From GCA-2861595 sp035526335 (GTDB lineage Bacteria > Actinomycetota > Acidimicrobiia > Acidimicrobiales > GCA-2861595), in the NCBI GenBank assembly GCA_035526335.1, contig DATLCN010000026.1:91200-155199 (forward strand): a stretch of DNA of 64,000 nucleotides, written 5' to 3'. Of this stretch, positions 1 through 8,438 are shown one piece after another (positions within the stretch are counted from its first letter, which is position 1; each line of letters opens with the position of its first letter). The position numbers and the translations under genes were made by a program. The notes beneath the pieces were generated by a model. It was not told where the DNA came from, did no database searches, and worked only from the letters and a program-made list of their open reading frames with translations.

Positions 1-95
1 GAACCACACGGTGCGGTACGGGTCGATCATCGCAGCGCGGAGCACCACGAACCGCGGATCGGAGGAGTGCGACACAGCCGAAGGCTACAGGGGCG

Positions 96-971
96 TCACA
101 GCTGGCTGGGGGGTACGTCTCCGCTGGATACCGGCTCGGAGCTCACGACCCGGTACACCCCGTCGACGACCCGGATCACCTCGTGCGAGGTGGAGGCACC
201 GGACCCAGCCCACACATCGATCTGGCCGGTGGAGATCCGGACCGAACCGTTGGAGGCGTCACGATGGGCGTTCACGCTTCCGGGGCCCTCGACCACGTCC
301 AGGGCCAGCAGACCGGAGCTCGCCGAGCGGAAGCCGAAGACCGCATCCTGGCTGCCGTCCCCCGACACGTCCGCCACCCGCACGTTCACACTCTTGAACT
401 GTGACCCGGAGGAGTCCACCTTTTCCAGGGCGATCCTCCACGAGTCGGAACCCGCCCGCTGGAAGACGTAGACGCTGCGGCCCTGAGCCGAGCCGAGAAC
501 GCCCTCACGCGTCGACTGGGTCAACCAGATCAGGTCACCGCCCCGCGCCCGGAACTGCTCGCAGTGCACCTCCGACGCGTTCTGGTCAGCAAGTCCGTGG
601 CAGCTGGACCCGGCGGCCAGCTGGCGGCTGGCGGCGACACCGACAGGCTGCAGTACCGCGCCGGACCCGTCGAGGGACGGGCCGAGACGGCCGACCGGCA
701 GGCTCGAGCTGCTGGTGTCACCAACTCCGGGGATCGTGGTGGTCGTCGTCGTCGTGGTGGACGTCGTGGTGGTCTCCTCCACCAGATCCTTCTCGTCCTG
801 CGGAGGCTGGTCGTCCAGGGTCGGGATGGTCGAGGTGGCGTTGGGAGCCTGCGTGAGGGACAACTTCGTCCCGCCTCCACTCCGCACGTAGGCGACGCCG
901 GCGAGCACGACCGTCAGACACAGGACCAGCCCCCCCAGCACCGAGGCCAGCAGCTTCTGCAGTGGTGACAC
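96..971 (-). CDS. Membrane-anchored secreted hypothetical protein with Thr-rich linker
   Basis: Function unknown; 291 residues. One N-terminal hydrophobic segment (about residues 5-27) is followed by a Pro/Thr region with a run of Thr and then an extracytoplasmic domain of about 190 residues. This domain contains ADVSGDGSQDAVFGF, which resembles an FG-GAP/VCBS-type calcium-binding repeat, and two cysteines that could pair. The GTG start at 971 is chosen because TATCGT lies exactly six bases upstream, a leaderless signature recurring in this window; the reading frame is open to a GTG at 1037. It diverges from a DedA-like gene across 47 bp. It is probably an envelope protein on the outer face of the membrane; no enzymatic motif is visible. 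Confidence 0.6.
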   Translation of the reverse strand: MSPLQKLLASVLGGLVLCLTVVLAGVAYVRSGGGTKLSLTQAPNATSTIPTLDDQPPQDEKDLVEETTTTSTTTTTTTTIPGVGDTSSSSLPVGRLGPSLDGSGAVLQPVGVAASRQLAAGSSCHGLADQNASEVHCEQFRARGGDLIWLTQSTREGVLGSAQGRSVYVFQRAGSDSWRIALEKVDSSGSQFKSVNVRVADVSGDGSQDAVFGFRSASSGLLALDVVEGPGSVNAHRDASNGSVRISTGQIDVWAGSGASTSHEVIRVVDGVYRVVSSEPVSSGDVPPSQL

Positions 972-977
972 CAACGC

Positions 978-983
978 ACGATA
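978..983 (-). promoter_or_regulatory. -10 element TATCGT, leaderless spacing
   Basis: TATCGT followed by six bases and then the GTG at 971. It matches the TANNNT-N6-RTG arrangement seen at several other transcription-unit heads in this window. No Shine-Dalgarno sequence fits between. Confidence 0.55.
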
Positions 984-1004
984 TTCGGTCGCGAGGGCCG
1001 GCGA

Positions 1005-1010
1005 TAGCGT
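1005..1010 (+). promoter_or_regulatory. -10 element TAGCGT for the DedA-like gene
   Basis: TAGCGT lies eight bases before the GTG at 1019, so the transcript would have almost no leader. It is back to back with the TATCGT serving the opposite gene. Confidence 0.4.
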
Positions 1011-1018
1011 CTTGGGCC

Positions 1019-1726
1019 GTGGACGCCAACCTGCCACCGCGTCCCCCCCCGAGCCGGCGGACGCTGACCCTCATCGTCGGTCCGATCCTCGCCGTCATCG
1101 TCGTCGGAACCCTTGGCAACATGTTCCACCCGACCCTGCTGAAGAGCCACCCTCTTCTGCTCGTGGCCATGGAGCCCCGGAACCGTTACCTCCTGCTGGT
1201 GGCGGACAAGGTCTCGTTCGTACCCTTCCTCATCGTCGCCACGGTCCGCCGGCTGATCTCGGACCCGCTCTTCTATCTGGTGGGCCACCTGTACGGCGAC
1301 AGCGGCGTGCGTTGGATCGAGCGCAAGATGGGCGACTCGGCCGGACTGGTGAGGGGGATGGAGCGCGGCTTCGCCAAGGCGGCGCCGGTGATGGTCTTCC
1401 TCTTCCCCGGCGCCATCGTGTGCGTCCTTGCCGGCGCCACCGGGATGAGCCCTCTGCTGTTCCTCGCTCTCAACGTCGCGGGGACGGTGACGATGGTCAG
1501 TCTGCTCTACACCTTCGCCGAATTCTTCGACGGCCCCCTCGGTGCCGTGAACCGCTTCTACGCCGACAACAACAAGGTCCTCACCATCATCTCCATCGTG
1601 TTCACCGTCGTATGGCTCGTGATGCAACGCAGCCAGGGCAAGTCGGAGCTGGAGTCCATCTCCTCCATCGAGGAGGAGCTGGAGGGCAGCGGCGACAACC
1701 AGCCGCCCGAGCGGGAGAGGGGATAA
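1019..1726 (+). CDS. DedA/VTT-family integral membrane protein
   Basis: 235 residues with several hydrophobic segments. The middle (FYLVGHLYG, then a helix-rich stretch, then VFLFPGAIVCVLAGATGM) follows the DedA/SNARE-associated (VTT) pattern of a re-entrant loop, a conserved FPG-type turn and an AG-rich membrane segment. Family members are thought to act in lipid scrambling or envelope homeostasis; the role here is inferred. The C-terminal 25 residues are acidic and hydrophilic. The GTG at 1019 is preferred over the GTG at 962, which would overlap the divergent gene and precede any promoter. Confidence 0.65.
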   Translation: MDANLPPRPPPSRRTLTLIVGPILAVIVVGTLGNMFHPTLLKSHPLLLVAMEPRNRYLLLVADKVSFVPFLIVATVRRLISDPLFYLVGHLYGDSGVRWIERKMGDSAGLVRGMERGFAKAAPVMVFLFPGAIVCVLAGATGMSPLLFLALNVAGTVTMVSLLYTFAEFFDGPLGAVNRFYADNNKVLTIISIVFTVVWLVMQRSQGKSELESISSIEEELEGSGDNQPPERERG

Positions 1727-1802
1727 CTCTCAGTTCGGCGGGCTCGTCGCCGTGGACTCGGTCGACCTCGCCGTGGAGGCGGGCGGATGGTCAGCCGTCG
1801 GC

Positions 1803-2573
1803 TCAGAGACCCAGCAGGGGGTCCAGGCCGAGGGTGAGGCCGGGCCGGTCGGCAACGGCCTTGACCGCCAACACCACGCCGGGCATGAACGAGGAGCGGT
1901 CGTAGGAGTCGTGGCGGATGGTGAGACTCTCGCCGGTGGACCCGAGCAGGACTTCCTGGTGGGCGACGAGCCCCTTCAGACGGACCGAGTGGACCCGGAT
2001 CCCGGCAGGGCCCTCGCCTCCCCGGGCCCCCGGTACCACCGTGGTGACAGTGGGGTCCGCCCCCCATCTATCGGAGGCCGAGGCCATGCGCTCCATCGTC
2101 CGCATGGCCGTGCCCGAGGGGGCATCCTTCTTGTTGTCGTGGTGCAGCTCGATCACCTCGGCCGTCTCGAACCAGGGAGCCGCCAGCTCGGCGAAGCGCA
2201 TCATGAGCACGGCCCCGATGGCGAAGTTCGGCGCGACGACCACGTTCGCCTTGCCCTTGTCGAACCGCGCCCGAACCTCGTCGAGGTCGGCTTCGGTGAG
2301 TCCGGTCGTGCCGACCACCGCGTGGACGCCGTGGTCGGCGCACCAGCGCAGGTTCTCACGCGCCGCATCGGCGACGGTGAAGTCCACCGCCACCTCGGCG
2401 CCGGCGGCCTGCATGGCATCAGCCGAACGGGACACGTCGACCCCGCACACCTGCCCGCCACCATGGTGTGGATCCACGGCGGCGACGAGCTCCAGCTCGG
2501 GATCGTCGGTGACGGCCCCGCACACGGTGGCACCCATCCGGCCGGCCGCCCCGAAGACCCCGACACGCACCAT
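1803..2573 (-). CDS. dapB: 4-hydroxy-tetrahydrodipicolinate reductase DapB
   Basis: Reduces 4-hydroxy-tetrahydrodipicolinate with NAD(P)H in the diaminopimelate/lysine pathway; cytoplasmic. 256 residues, usual length. The N-terminal dinucleotide-binding motif is VFGAAGRMG; the family signature ELHHDNKKDAPSGTA near residue 135 carries the catalytic His and Lys. The ATG at 2573 is chosen over upstream starts because it immediately precedes the Rossmann strand and a TACCGT box lies six bases upstream. It is downstream of pnp and the M16 peptidase on the same strand, the common actinobacterial order, but the 290-bp gap and its own -10 suggest separate transcription. Confidence 0.95.
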   Translation of the reverse strand: MVRVGVFGAAGRMGATVCGAVTDDPELELVAAVDPHHGGGQVCGVDVSRSADAMQAAGAEVAVDFTVADAARENLRWCADHGVHAVVGTTGLTEADLDEVRARFDKGKANVVVAPNFAIGAVLMMRFAELAAPWFETAEVIELHHDNKKDAPSGTAMRTMERMASASDRWGADPTVTTVVPGARGGEGPAGIRVHSVRLKGLVAHQEVLLGSTGESLTIRHDSYDRSSFMPGVVLAVKAVADRPGLTLGLDPLLGL

Positions 2574-2579
2574 CAGCCC

Positions 2580-2585
2580 ACGGTA
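2580..2585 (-). promoter_or_regulatory. -10 element TACCGT of dapB, leaderless spacing
   Basis: TACCGT is separated by GGGCTG from the dapB ATG, giving TANNNT-N6-ATG. There is no ribosome binding site between them. Confidence 0.6.
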
Positions 2586-2694
2586 GCCAATCCCGTCGCG
2601 GCGACGATCGTCACAAACGTGTCCGTAGTTACCGGGCTGCACTTAGTCAGTTGCGCAGGGCCGCACCAACCAATGATCGCGACCCGAAACACGG

Positions 2695-2863
2695 GTGTCG
2701 AACGACGTCGAAGGTGTCGAGGCCGGAGAATGTCCCGCCGTCGGCGGTGGCCGCGCGGAGCGCCTGTCGGAGCGGGTACGCGAGCGGGTGCATCTCGCCC
2801 AGGCCGCCGAGCTGGTCGCCGAGAAGGAGAAGCTGTTCGAGCAGATGTCGACCTCGAGGCCTC
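2695..2863 (+). other. Orphan coding-like stretch, possible gene remnant
   Basis: The 290-bp gap between dapB and the M16 peptidase gene holds a GTG-initiated frame at 2695 with mostly G/C third positions. It encodes a charged helical segment including ELVAEKEKLFEQM. It has no independent stop before the M16 gene and becomes antisense to it after 2863. I see no ribosome binding site or family match. A decayed gene 5' end is possible, and chance is not excluded. Confidence 0.2.
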
Positions 2864-4114
2864 TCAGGCGACCCGGGGAGCGCGCAGACTGGCCTCGTCG
2901 ACGGGTCCGACCACCGCCACGACCCGGTCGTTGGCCAGCACCCGCCCGGCCACTCTCTCTACGTCCTGCAATGTCACTTCGCCGACCCTGGTCGCCACCT
3001 CGAGCATGGTCGGCACCGTGCCGTGGACCAGCTGGCTGCGACCGATCCTGTTCATGCGCGCCGCGGAGTCCTCCAGCGAGAGGGCCAGCTCGCCCACCAG
3101 ATGGCCCTTGGCCACCTCGAGCTCCCGATGGGAGATTCCCTCGTCCCGCAGCGCGTCGAGCTCGGCATGAACCAGCTCCAGGACCTCGTCCATGCGGGCC
3201 GGCATCGTGCCGGCGTAGACGCCGAGAACGCCGGTGTCGGCGTAGCCGCTCCGGTAGGAGTACACCGAGTAGGCGAGCCCCCGCTCCTCGCGGATCTTCT
3301 GGAACAGCCGGGAGGACAGCCCCCCGCCCAGGACATGGTTGAGCACCGACAGGGCATAGCGGTCCTCGTCGTAGCTGTCGAGGGATCGACTGCCGACCAC
3401 GAGGTGCGCCTGTTCAGTAGGGCGCACGTCGACCGCCATCGGGACCGGGGGCTGTCTGGGCCCGACCCTGCGCGGGCCGCTGCCGCCGGCGGCACCTCGG
3501 AAGCGGGCTTCGACGCCGGCCACCACCTCGTCGTGGCGAAGCTGCCCGGCAGCGGCGAAGACCATGTTCCCGGGGCGGTAGTGGTGGGAGTGGAAGCCGG
3601 CGATGTCATCCACGGCCATCGCCTCGATGCTGCCCTCGTCGCCCAGCACCTCGCGGCCCACCGGGTGGTCGGGGAAGAGCGCCTCGGTGAAGACCTCGTG
3701 CACGAAGTCGGCGGGCTCATCGGCCCTCATCAGGATCTCCTCGAGGATCACCTGACGCTCGGCCTCCACCTCGTCGGGACGGAAGGCCGGGCTCCAGAGG
3801 ATGTCCGAGAGGATGTCGAGAGCGAGATCGAAGCTGCGGTCGAGCACCCGCAGGTAGAACGCGGTGTACTCCTTGGTGGTGAAGGCGTTCATGTCGCCGC
3901 CCACCGCATCCACGTCCTCTGCGATCTGGCGCGCGCTGCGCGTCGGCGTCCCCTTGAACAACAGGTGCTCGAGGAAGTGGGAGGCTCCGAAAAGTGCTCC
4001 CTCCTCGTCCCTGGATCCCGTCCCCACCCAGAAACCCGCACTCACCGAAGCCACGTCGGCCATGCGTTCCGTGACCACGGTGAGCCCGCAGTCGAGCTCG
4101 GTCGACTGGATCAA
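2864..4114 (-). CDS. M16-family zinc metallopeptidase (processing-peptidase type)
   Basis: 416 residues, the size of single-unit bacterial M16B peptidases. The inverted zinc motif HFLEHLLFKGT is near residue 46, with a downstream Glu in the VILEE helix around 130 as third ligand; the C-terminal half has the M16 inactive-repeat fold pattern. It degrades or processes small peptides. The start is a TTG at 4114 six bases after the pnp stop, supported because the family N-terminus (a short strand, then VVTERM) follows directly. It belongs to the rpsO-pnp-M16 group conserved in actinomycetes. Confidence 0.9.
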   Translation of the reverse strand: MIQSTELDCGLTVVTERMADVASVSAGFWVGTGSRDEEGALFGASHFLEHLLFKGTPTRSARQIAEDVDAVGGDMNAFTTKEYTAFYLRVLDRSFDLALDILSDILWSPAFRPDEVEAERQVILEEILMRADEPADFVHEVFTEALFPDHPVGREVLGDEGSIEAMAVDDIAGFHSHHYRPGNMVFAAAGQLRHDEVVAGVEARFRGAAGGSGPRRVGPRQPPVPMAVDVRPTEQAHLVVGSRSLDSYDEDRYALSVLNHVLGGGLSSRLFQKIREERGLAYSVYSYRSGYADTGVLGVYAGTMPARMDEVLELVHAELDALRDEGISHRELEVAKGHLVGELALSLEDSAARMNRIGRSQLVHGTVPTMLEVATRVGEVTLQDVERVAGRVLANDRVVAVVGPVDEASLRAPRVA

Positions 4115-4120
4115 GCGGAG

Positions 4121-6574
4121 CTACCGCCGCCCGCCACGACGAGGATTGCGGCGAGGTCCACGATCGCCGCTTTCGGACTCCGTTCCGGCGCGCCGGGACC
4201 CGCCGAAGCCCTCGGAGGCCGGCGGACCCAGATCACCGAACTCGGAGGCTGCTTCCTTCTCCCAGGCCGCCTCGAACGAGACGACCTCGCCGTCAACCGG
4301 AGCAGGTGCGGCGCTCCGCTCCGGTGACGCTGCCTCACGCGGAGGGCGCGAGTCCCCGGACCCGGAAGGAGCGCGCCTCGGAGCCGCCGGAGCGTCGTCG
4401 CTGCCGGCACCGTTGCCGTCGCCTACCGGCGACAACGAGACCTTGCCCTGCTGGTCGATGTCGTCGACCCTCACCGTTATCTCGTCGCCGAGGTCGACCA
4501 CGTCCTCGACCCGCTCGACCCGCTTGCCCTGGCCGAGCTTGGAGATGTGAACCAGGCCGTCGCGGCCGGGCAGGATGTTCACGAAGGCGCCGAACTTGGT
4601 CACGTTGACCACGCGTCCGGTGTAGACGGCGCCGATCTCGGCCCGGGGCGGGTCCATGATCAGCTCGATGCGGCGGAGTGCCTCGGTGACCGCAGCGCCG
4701 TCCTTGGCGCCGATGGTCACCGTTCCGACCACGCCGTCGTCGTCGACGTTGATGTCGGCACCGGTTTCGGCCTGTAGAGCGTTGATGACCTTGCCCTTGG
4801 GCCCGATGACCTCGCCAATCTTGTCGATCGGGATCTGGAGAGTGACGATCTTGGGGGCGGTGGCGGCAACCTCGTCACGAGGCTCGGCGATGGCGCCGGC
4901 CATGACCTCCAGGATCGTCATCCTGGCCGTCCGCGCCTGCTGCAGGGCCTTGGCCAGCACGTCGGCGGGGAGCCCTGCGATCTTGGTGTCGAGCTGCAGG
5001 GCGGTGACGAACTCGGCGGTGCCGGCCACCTTGAAGTCCATGTCACCGAAGGCATCCTCGGCGCCGAGGATGTCGGTGAGGGTCGTGTACTTGCCCTCGG
5101 CGAAGACCAGACCCATGGCTATGCCGGCCACCGGCGCCTTGATCGGGACCCCGGCGTCCATGAGGGACAGGGACGAGCCGCAGACGGAGGCCATGGAGGT
5201 GGAGCCGTTGGAGGAGAGAACGTCGCTCACGACGCGGATCGTGTAGGGGAAGTCCTCGAAGGAGGGCACGACCGGGAACAAAGCCCGCTCCCCCAGCAGG
5301 CCGTGGCCGATCTCGCGGCGCTTGGGCCCCCGCATGAAGCCGGTCTCGCCGGTGGAGAACGGCGGGAAGTTGTAGTGGTGCATGTAGCGCTTCTTCTCGT
5401 CCACGCCGATGGTGTCCAGCATCTGGTCCATCCGGGGCATGCCGAGGGTGGTGATGTTGAGCACCTGGGTCTCACCCCGCTGGAACAGAGCGGATCCGTG
5501 GGCGGTGGGGATGAGGGAAACCTCGGCACTGAGAGGCCGGATGTCGGCGGGGCCGCGGCCGTCGATGCGCATGCCCTCCTCGACGATCCGCCGGCGCACG
5601 ACCTTCTTGATCAGCGCCTTGATGGCGGCGGCGACTTCCCTGTCCCGGCCCTCGAAGGCCTCGGCCAGCTCGGTCTTGATGGTGGAACCGGCATCCTCCA
5701 GGGCGGCGTTGCGCTCGGCCTTTGTGGCGATGGTGCCCGCCTTGGCAATGGGGTCCATGCCGACGGCGCTGACCCGCTCCCAGATCTCGTCGGAATAGTC
5801 GACCTGGGTGTCGAAGGGGATGGGGGGCTTCGTGCCCGCCTTCTCCACCAGCTCGCGCTGCAGCGCGATGGACTCGTTGATCCAGGTCTTGGCCGCCTCG
5901 AGACCCTCGGCTATGACCTCCTCTGTCACCTTCGGGGCACCGGCCTGGTAGTACTCCCACGCCTCTTCGGTGCCACCGGCCTCGACCATCATGATGGCGA
6001 CGTCGCCACCCTCGATGGACCGGCCGGCTACGACCAGCTCGAAGGTGCAGTCGTCGCCCTCCTGGTAGGTGGCGTGGGGAACCCAGGCGCCGTCCTTGGT
6101 GTAGCCGACGCGCACGGCGCCGACCGGACCGTCGAACGGGATGCCCGAGATCATCAGTGCCGCGGACGCCGCGTTGATGGCCAGCACGTCGTGGGGGTTC
6201 ACCTGGTCGGCACCGAAGATGGTGCCCACCACGTGGACCTCGTTGCGGAAGCCCTTGGGGAACGACGGGCGCAGGGGCCGGTCGATGAGGCGGCAGGTGA
6301 GGATGGCCTGGTCGCTGGCCTTGCCCTCCCGCCGGAAGAACGAGCCGGGGATCTTGCCCGCCGCGTACATGCGCTCTTCGATGTCGACGGTGAGCGGGAA
6401 GAAGTCCACCCCCTCGCGTACCGATCGTGCCGCGGTGGCGGTGACCAGCAGAATCGTGTCCCCCATACGGGCGACGACAGCGCCGTCGGCCTGGGGGGCC
6501 AGCTTCCCGGTCTCGAAGGACAGGGTCTTGTCGGTCCCGCTTACGGGACCTGAGACGGAAATGGCAGTGGCCAC
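4121..6574 (-). CDS. pnp: Polyribonucleotide nucleotidyltransferase (PNPase)
   Basis: 3'-5' phosphorolytic exoribonuclease, also able to add tails. 817 residues: two RNase PH domains joined by a helical linker (about 1-560), a KH domain with IGPKGKVINALQ (about 590-650) and an S1 domain beginning GAVYTGRVVNVTKFGAF (about 665-735). The C-terminal tail of about 80 residues is low-complexity Arg/Ser/Gly-rich, as in Streptomyces. The GTG at 6574 is chosen because AGGAG lies five bases upstream. It lies 138 bp downstream of rpsO, with a strong hairpin between them. Confidence 0.96.
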   Translation of the reverse strand: MATAISVSGPVSGTDKTLSFETGKLAPQADGAVVARMGDTILLVTATAARSVREGVDFFPLTVDIEERMYAAGKIPGSFFRREGKASDQAILTCRLIDRPLRPSFPKGFRNEVHVVGTIFGADQVNPHDVLAINAASAALMISGIPFDGPVGAVRVGYTKDGAWVPHATYQEGDDCTFELVVAGRSIEGGDVAIMMVEAGGTEEAWEYYQAGAPKVTEEVIAEGLEAAKTWINESIALQRELVEKAGTKPPIPFDTQVDYSDEIWERVSAVGMDPIAKAGTIATKAERNAALEDAGSTIKTELAEAFEGRDREVAAAIKALIKKVVRRRIVEEGMRIDGRGPADIRPLSAEVSLIPTAHGSALFQRGETQVLNITTLGMPRMDQMLDTIGVDEKKRYMHHYNFPPFSTGETGFMRGPKRREIGHGLLGERALFPVVPSFEDFPYTIRVVSDVLSSNGSTSMASVCGSSLSLMDAGVPIKAPVAGIAMGLVFAEGKYTTLTDILGAEDAFGDMDFKVAGTAEFVTALQLDTKIAGLPADVLAKALQQARTARMTILEVMAGAIAEPRDEVAATAPKIVTLQIPIDKIGEVIGPKGKVINALQAETGADINVDDDGVVGTVTIGAKDGAAVTEALRRIELIMDPPRAEIGAVYTGRVVNVTKFGAFVNILPGRDGLVHISKLGQGKRVERVEDVVDLGDEITVRVDDIDQQGKVSLSPVGDGNGAGSDDAPAAPRRAPSGSGDSRPPREAASPERSAAPAPVDGEVVSFEAAWEKEAASEFGDLGPPASEGFGGSRRAGTESESGDRGPRRNPRRGGRR

Positions 6575-6613
6575 TTCAGCTCCTCTCATGAGGGCCGGCG
6601 CTCGGGCCAGTTC

Positions 6614-6659
6614 CCAGTGGTGGCGTTCCCCGGACATCCCCGGGGCCCGTCACCACTGG
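6614..6659 (-). promoter_or_regulatory. rpsO-pnp intercistronic hairpin
   Basis: CCAGTGGTG (6614-6622) is perfectly complementary to CACCACTGG (6651-6659). Inside, CCCCGG (6628-6633) pairs with CCGGGG (6640-6645) around a six-base loop. In the mRNA this gives a two-tier stem ahead of the pnp ribosome binding site. In other bacteria a stem here is cut by RNase III and underlies pnp autoregulation; that role is inferred for this genome. Confidence 0.7.
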
Positions 6660-6684
6660 CAGCTGACGCCTGTGCCGCCGGCGT

Positions 6685-6699
6685 TGTGTGTGTGTGTGT
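6685..6699. repeat. Short TG dinucleotide run
   Basis: Seven TG units plus T in the spacer between rpsO and pnp. A candidate for slippage, with no evident function. Confidence 0.6.
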
Positions 6700-6712
6700 C
6701 TTGGGTTGGAAG

Positions 6713-6970
6713 TCAGCGACGCAGCCCGAGGCGGCCGATGATCTCGCGGTACCGCTCGACGTCGTTGTCCTTGACGTAATCGAGCAGGCGCCGGCGCTTC
6801 CCGATCAGCTTCATCAGGCCTCGACGGGTGTGATGATCCCCCTTGTGCACCTTGAGGTGCTGTGTGAGATGGTCGATGCGCTCGCTGTGGATTGCGATCT
6901 GCACCTCAGGGGATCCCGTGTCGGTCTCGTGGAGACGATGGGTGGCGATGGTGGCGGCCTTGTCGGGCAT
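6713..6970 (-). CDS. rpsO: 30S ribosomal protein S15
   Basis: 85 residues, slightly shorter than the usual 89. It contains the S15 core with GSPEVQIA near residue 20, the LTQHLKVHKGDHHTRRGL rRNA-binding segment and RRRLLDYVK. It binds 16S rRNA helix 22 early in 30S assembly. A TAGGGT box lies 11 bases before the ATG. It is divergent from arfB across 47 bp, and pnp follows downstream. Confidence 0.97.
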   Translation of the reverse strand: MPDKAATIATHRLHETDTGSPEVQIAIHSERIDHLTQHLKVHKGDHHTRRGLMKLIGKRRRLLDYVKDNDVERYREIIGRLGLRR

Positions 6971-7005
6971 ACGTTCGTGGAACCCTAGCAGGATCTTCAG
7001 CCAGC

Positions 7006-7011
7006 TACCTT
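7006..7011 (+). promoter_or_regulatory. -10 element TACCTT of arfB, leaderless spacing
   Basis: TACCTT, then GCCGCG, then the GTG start at 7018, fitting the TANNNT-N6-RTG pattern exactly. Confidence 0.6.
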
Positions 7012-7017
7012 GCCGCG

Positions 7018-7431
7018 GTGGCCGAAGTCCTGCAGGTGACCCGGACGTGTGCCATCTCCCTGTCCGAGATGGAATGGCGGTTCACCGGCAGCGGCGGGCC
7101 CGGCGGCCAGCACGCCAACACCGCCAACACCCGCGTCGAGCTGGTCTTCGACATCGAGCACTCGCCGTCGCTCGAGGCGGGCGATAGGACGCGCCTGCTC
7201 GAGCGGCTCGGCCCGGTGGTGCGGGTGGTCGCCTCGGACGAGCGGTCGCAGACCCGCAACCGGCAGCTTGCCTTGGAACGGCTGCGGGCCAAGCTGGCCG
7301 ACGGGCTCCATGTGCCCACGACCAGGAGGCCGACGCGGCCGACCGCCGGCTCCCGCCAGCGTCGCCTCGACGCCAAGCAACGCCAGGCCACCCTCAAGCG
7401 GCAACGATCGGCGCGACACCACGACGAGTGA
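7018..7431 (+). CDS. arfB: Ribosome-rescue peptidyl-tRNA hydrolase ArfB (ICT1/YaeJ family)
   Basis: Codon-independent release factor that hydrolyses peptidyl-tRNA on stalled ribosomes. 137 residues: the catalytic loop GSGGPGGQHAN (about residues 24-34) contains the GGQ, followed by the RF-1 domain. The basic C-terminal tail (about 105-137; RQRRLDAKQRQ) is the segment known to enter the empty mRNA channel. The GTG at 7018 is favoured by the leaderless -10 and by the family N-terminus; an upstream ATG at 6892 would run into the divergent rpsO gene. Confidence 0.9.
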   Translation: MAEVLQVTRTCAISLSEMEWRFTGSGGPGGQHANTANTRVELVFDIEHSPSLEAGDRTRLLERLGPVVRVVASDERSQTRNRQLALERLRAKLADGLHVPTTRRPTRPTAGSRQRRLDAKQRQATLKRQRSARHHDE

Positions 7432-7472
7432 CGACAGTAGGTGCCGGCGCCGCGCGACATGACCCGAGCGAG

Positions 7473-8426
7473 CTATCCGCCCGGACCGGCCGCATGAACG
7501 TGGCGGGTCGCATCGGCATCGTCGGCGATCTGAGCCAACAGGGCTTCGACGCTGTCGAAGCGCTCCTCGGCGCGCAACCACGAGGTGAACCGGACTCTGG
7601 CCGGCTCGCCATACAGATCCCCGTCGAAGTCGAGCAGATGGGCCTCCAGCACCGACACCGGCGCGGCGGGGTGGAAGGTGGGCCGGCGTCCGATGCTGAT
7701 GGCCGCCAGGTGGACTCCGCCGGCGGGCGTCGCGTACCAGCCGGCGTAGATCCCGTCGGCCGGCAGCAGGATCTCGGGCGGAACCGCCACGTTGGCCGTG
7801 GGATAGCCCAGCTCCTTGCCGCGGCCATCACCGCGCACCACCACCCCCCGCGCCTCGTGGGCGCGGCCGAGCAGCGTCGCCGCCTCCTCGGCTCGGCCGG
7901 ATCGGAGAAGCTGGCGGATCCGGGTCGACGACACCGGCTCGTCGTCGCTCCCGGCCGCCTGCAGGCTCACGCCCAGGACGTCGAAGCCCAGCCGCTGGCC
8001 CATCTCCTGGAGGAGCACCACGTTGCCGCGCCGGCGGTGGCCGAAGTGGAAGTCGTGTCCTACGACCACGGCGCGGGCCCGCAGGCAGCCGACGAGGATC
8101 TCGGCCACGAAGTCCTCCGCCGACTCCTGGGACCGATCCTCGTCGAAGCGCACGACCACCGTGTGGTCGACCCCCGCCGCCGCCAGCAGCTCGAGCTTCT
8201 GGTCGAGATCGGTGAGGAGGAGTGGCGCGGTCTCGGGGCGGACGACGGAGGCGGGATGCCGGTCGAAGGTCACCACCGCGCTGGTGCAGCCAAGGTCCGT
8301 CGCCATCGACCGGACCCTGGCCAGGAGCGCCTGGTGGCCGAGGTGGACGCCGTCGTAGGCGCCGATGGTGACCACGGTGCCCGCCTCCGGTCGCGGACAG
8401 GCGTTCAGCTCGCTGATCACCTCCAC
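7473..8426 (-). CDS. ribF: Bifunctional riboflavin kinase/FAD synthetase
   Basis: Makes FMN and FAD from riboflavin. 317 residues: an N-terminal FAD synthetase (nucleotidyltransferase) domain with GAYDGVHLGHQ near residue 22 and SSTRIRQLL near 168, and a C-terminal kinase domain with GRGKELGYPTAN near 202. GTG start at 8426. The stop codon of truB upstream is part of a TAGTCT hexamer six bases before this GTG, so ribF may be transcribed both with truB and from its own promoter. Confidence 0.95.
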   Translation of the reverse strand: MEVISELNACPRPEAGTVVTIGAYDGVHLGHQALLARVRSMATDLGCTSAVVTFDRHPASVVRPETAPLLLTDLDQKLELLAAAGVDHTVVVRFDEDRSQESAEDFVAEILVGCLRARAVVVGHDFHFGHRRRGNVVLLQEMGQRLGFDVLGVSLQAAGSDDEPVSSTRIRQLLRSGRAEEAATLLGRAHEARGVVVRGDGRGKELGYPTANVAVPPEILLPADGIYAGWYATPAGGVHLAAISIGRRPTFHPAAPVSVLEAHLLDFDGDLYGEPARVRFTSWLRAEERFDSVEALLAQIADDADATRHVHAAGPGG

Positions 8427-8432
8427 CGGGCG

Positions 8433-8438
8433 AGACTA
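8433..8438 (-). promoter_or_regulatory. -10 element TAGTCT of ribF overlapping the truB stop codon
   Basis: TAGTCT, then CGCCCG, then the ribF GTG. The first three bases are the truB TAG stop, so termination of one gene and the putative leaderless promoter of the next share bases. Confidence 0.45.

Noticed and set aside
1..95. Gene content before the first stop at 96
   Set aside because: No ribosome binding site, conserved motif or convincing frame is visible in this short edge.
1752..3170. Long plus-strand frame across dapB and the M16 gene
   Set aside because: Antisense to two confidently identified genes, with composition fitting a complementary frame.
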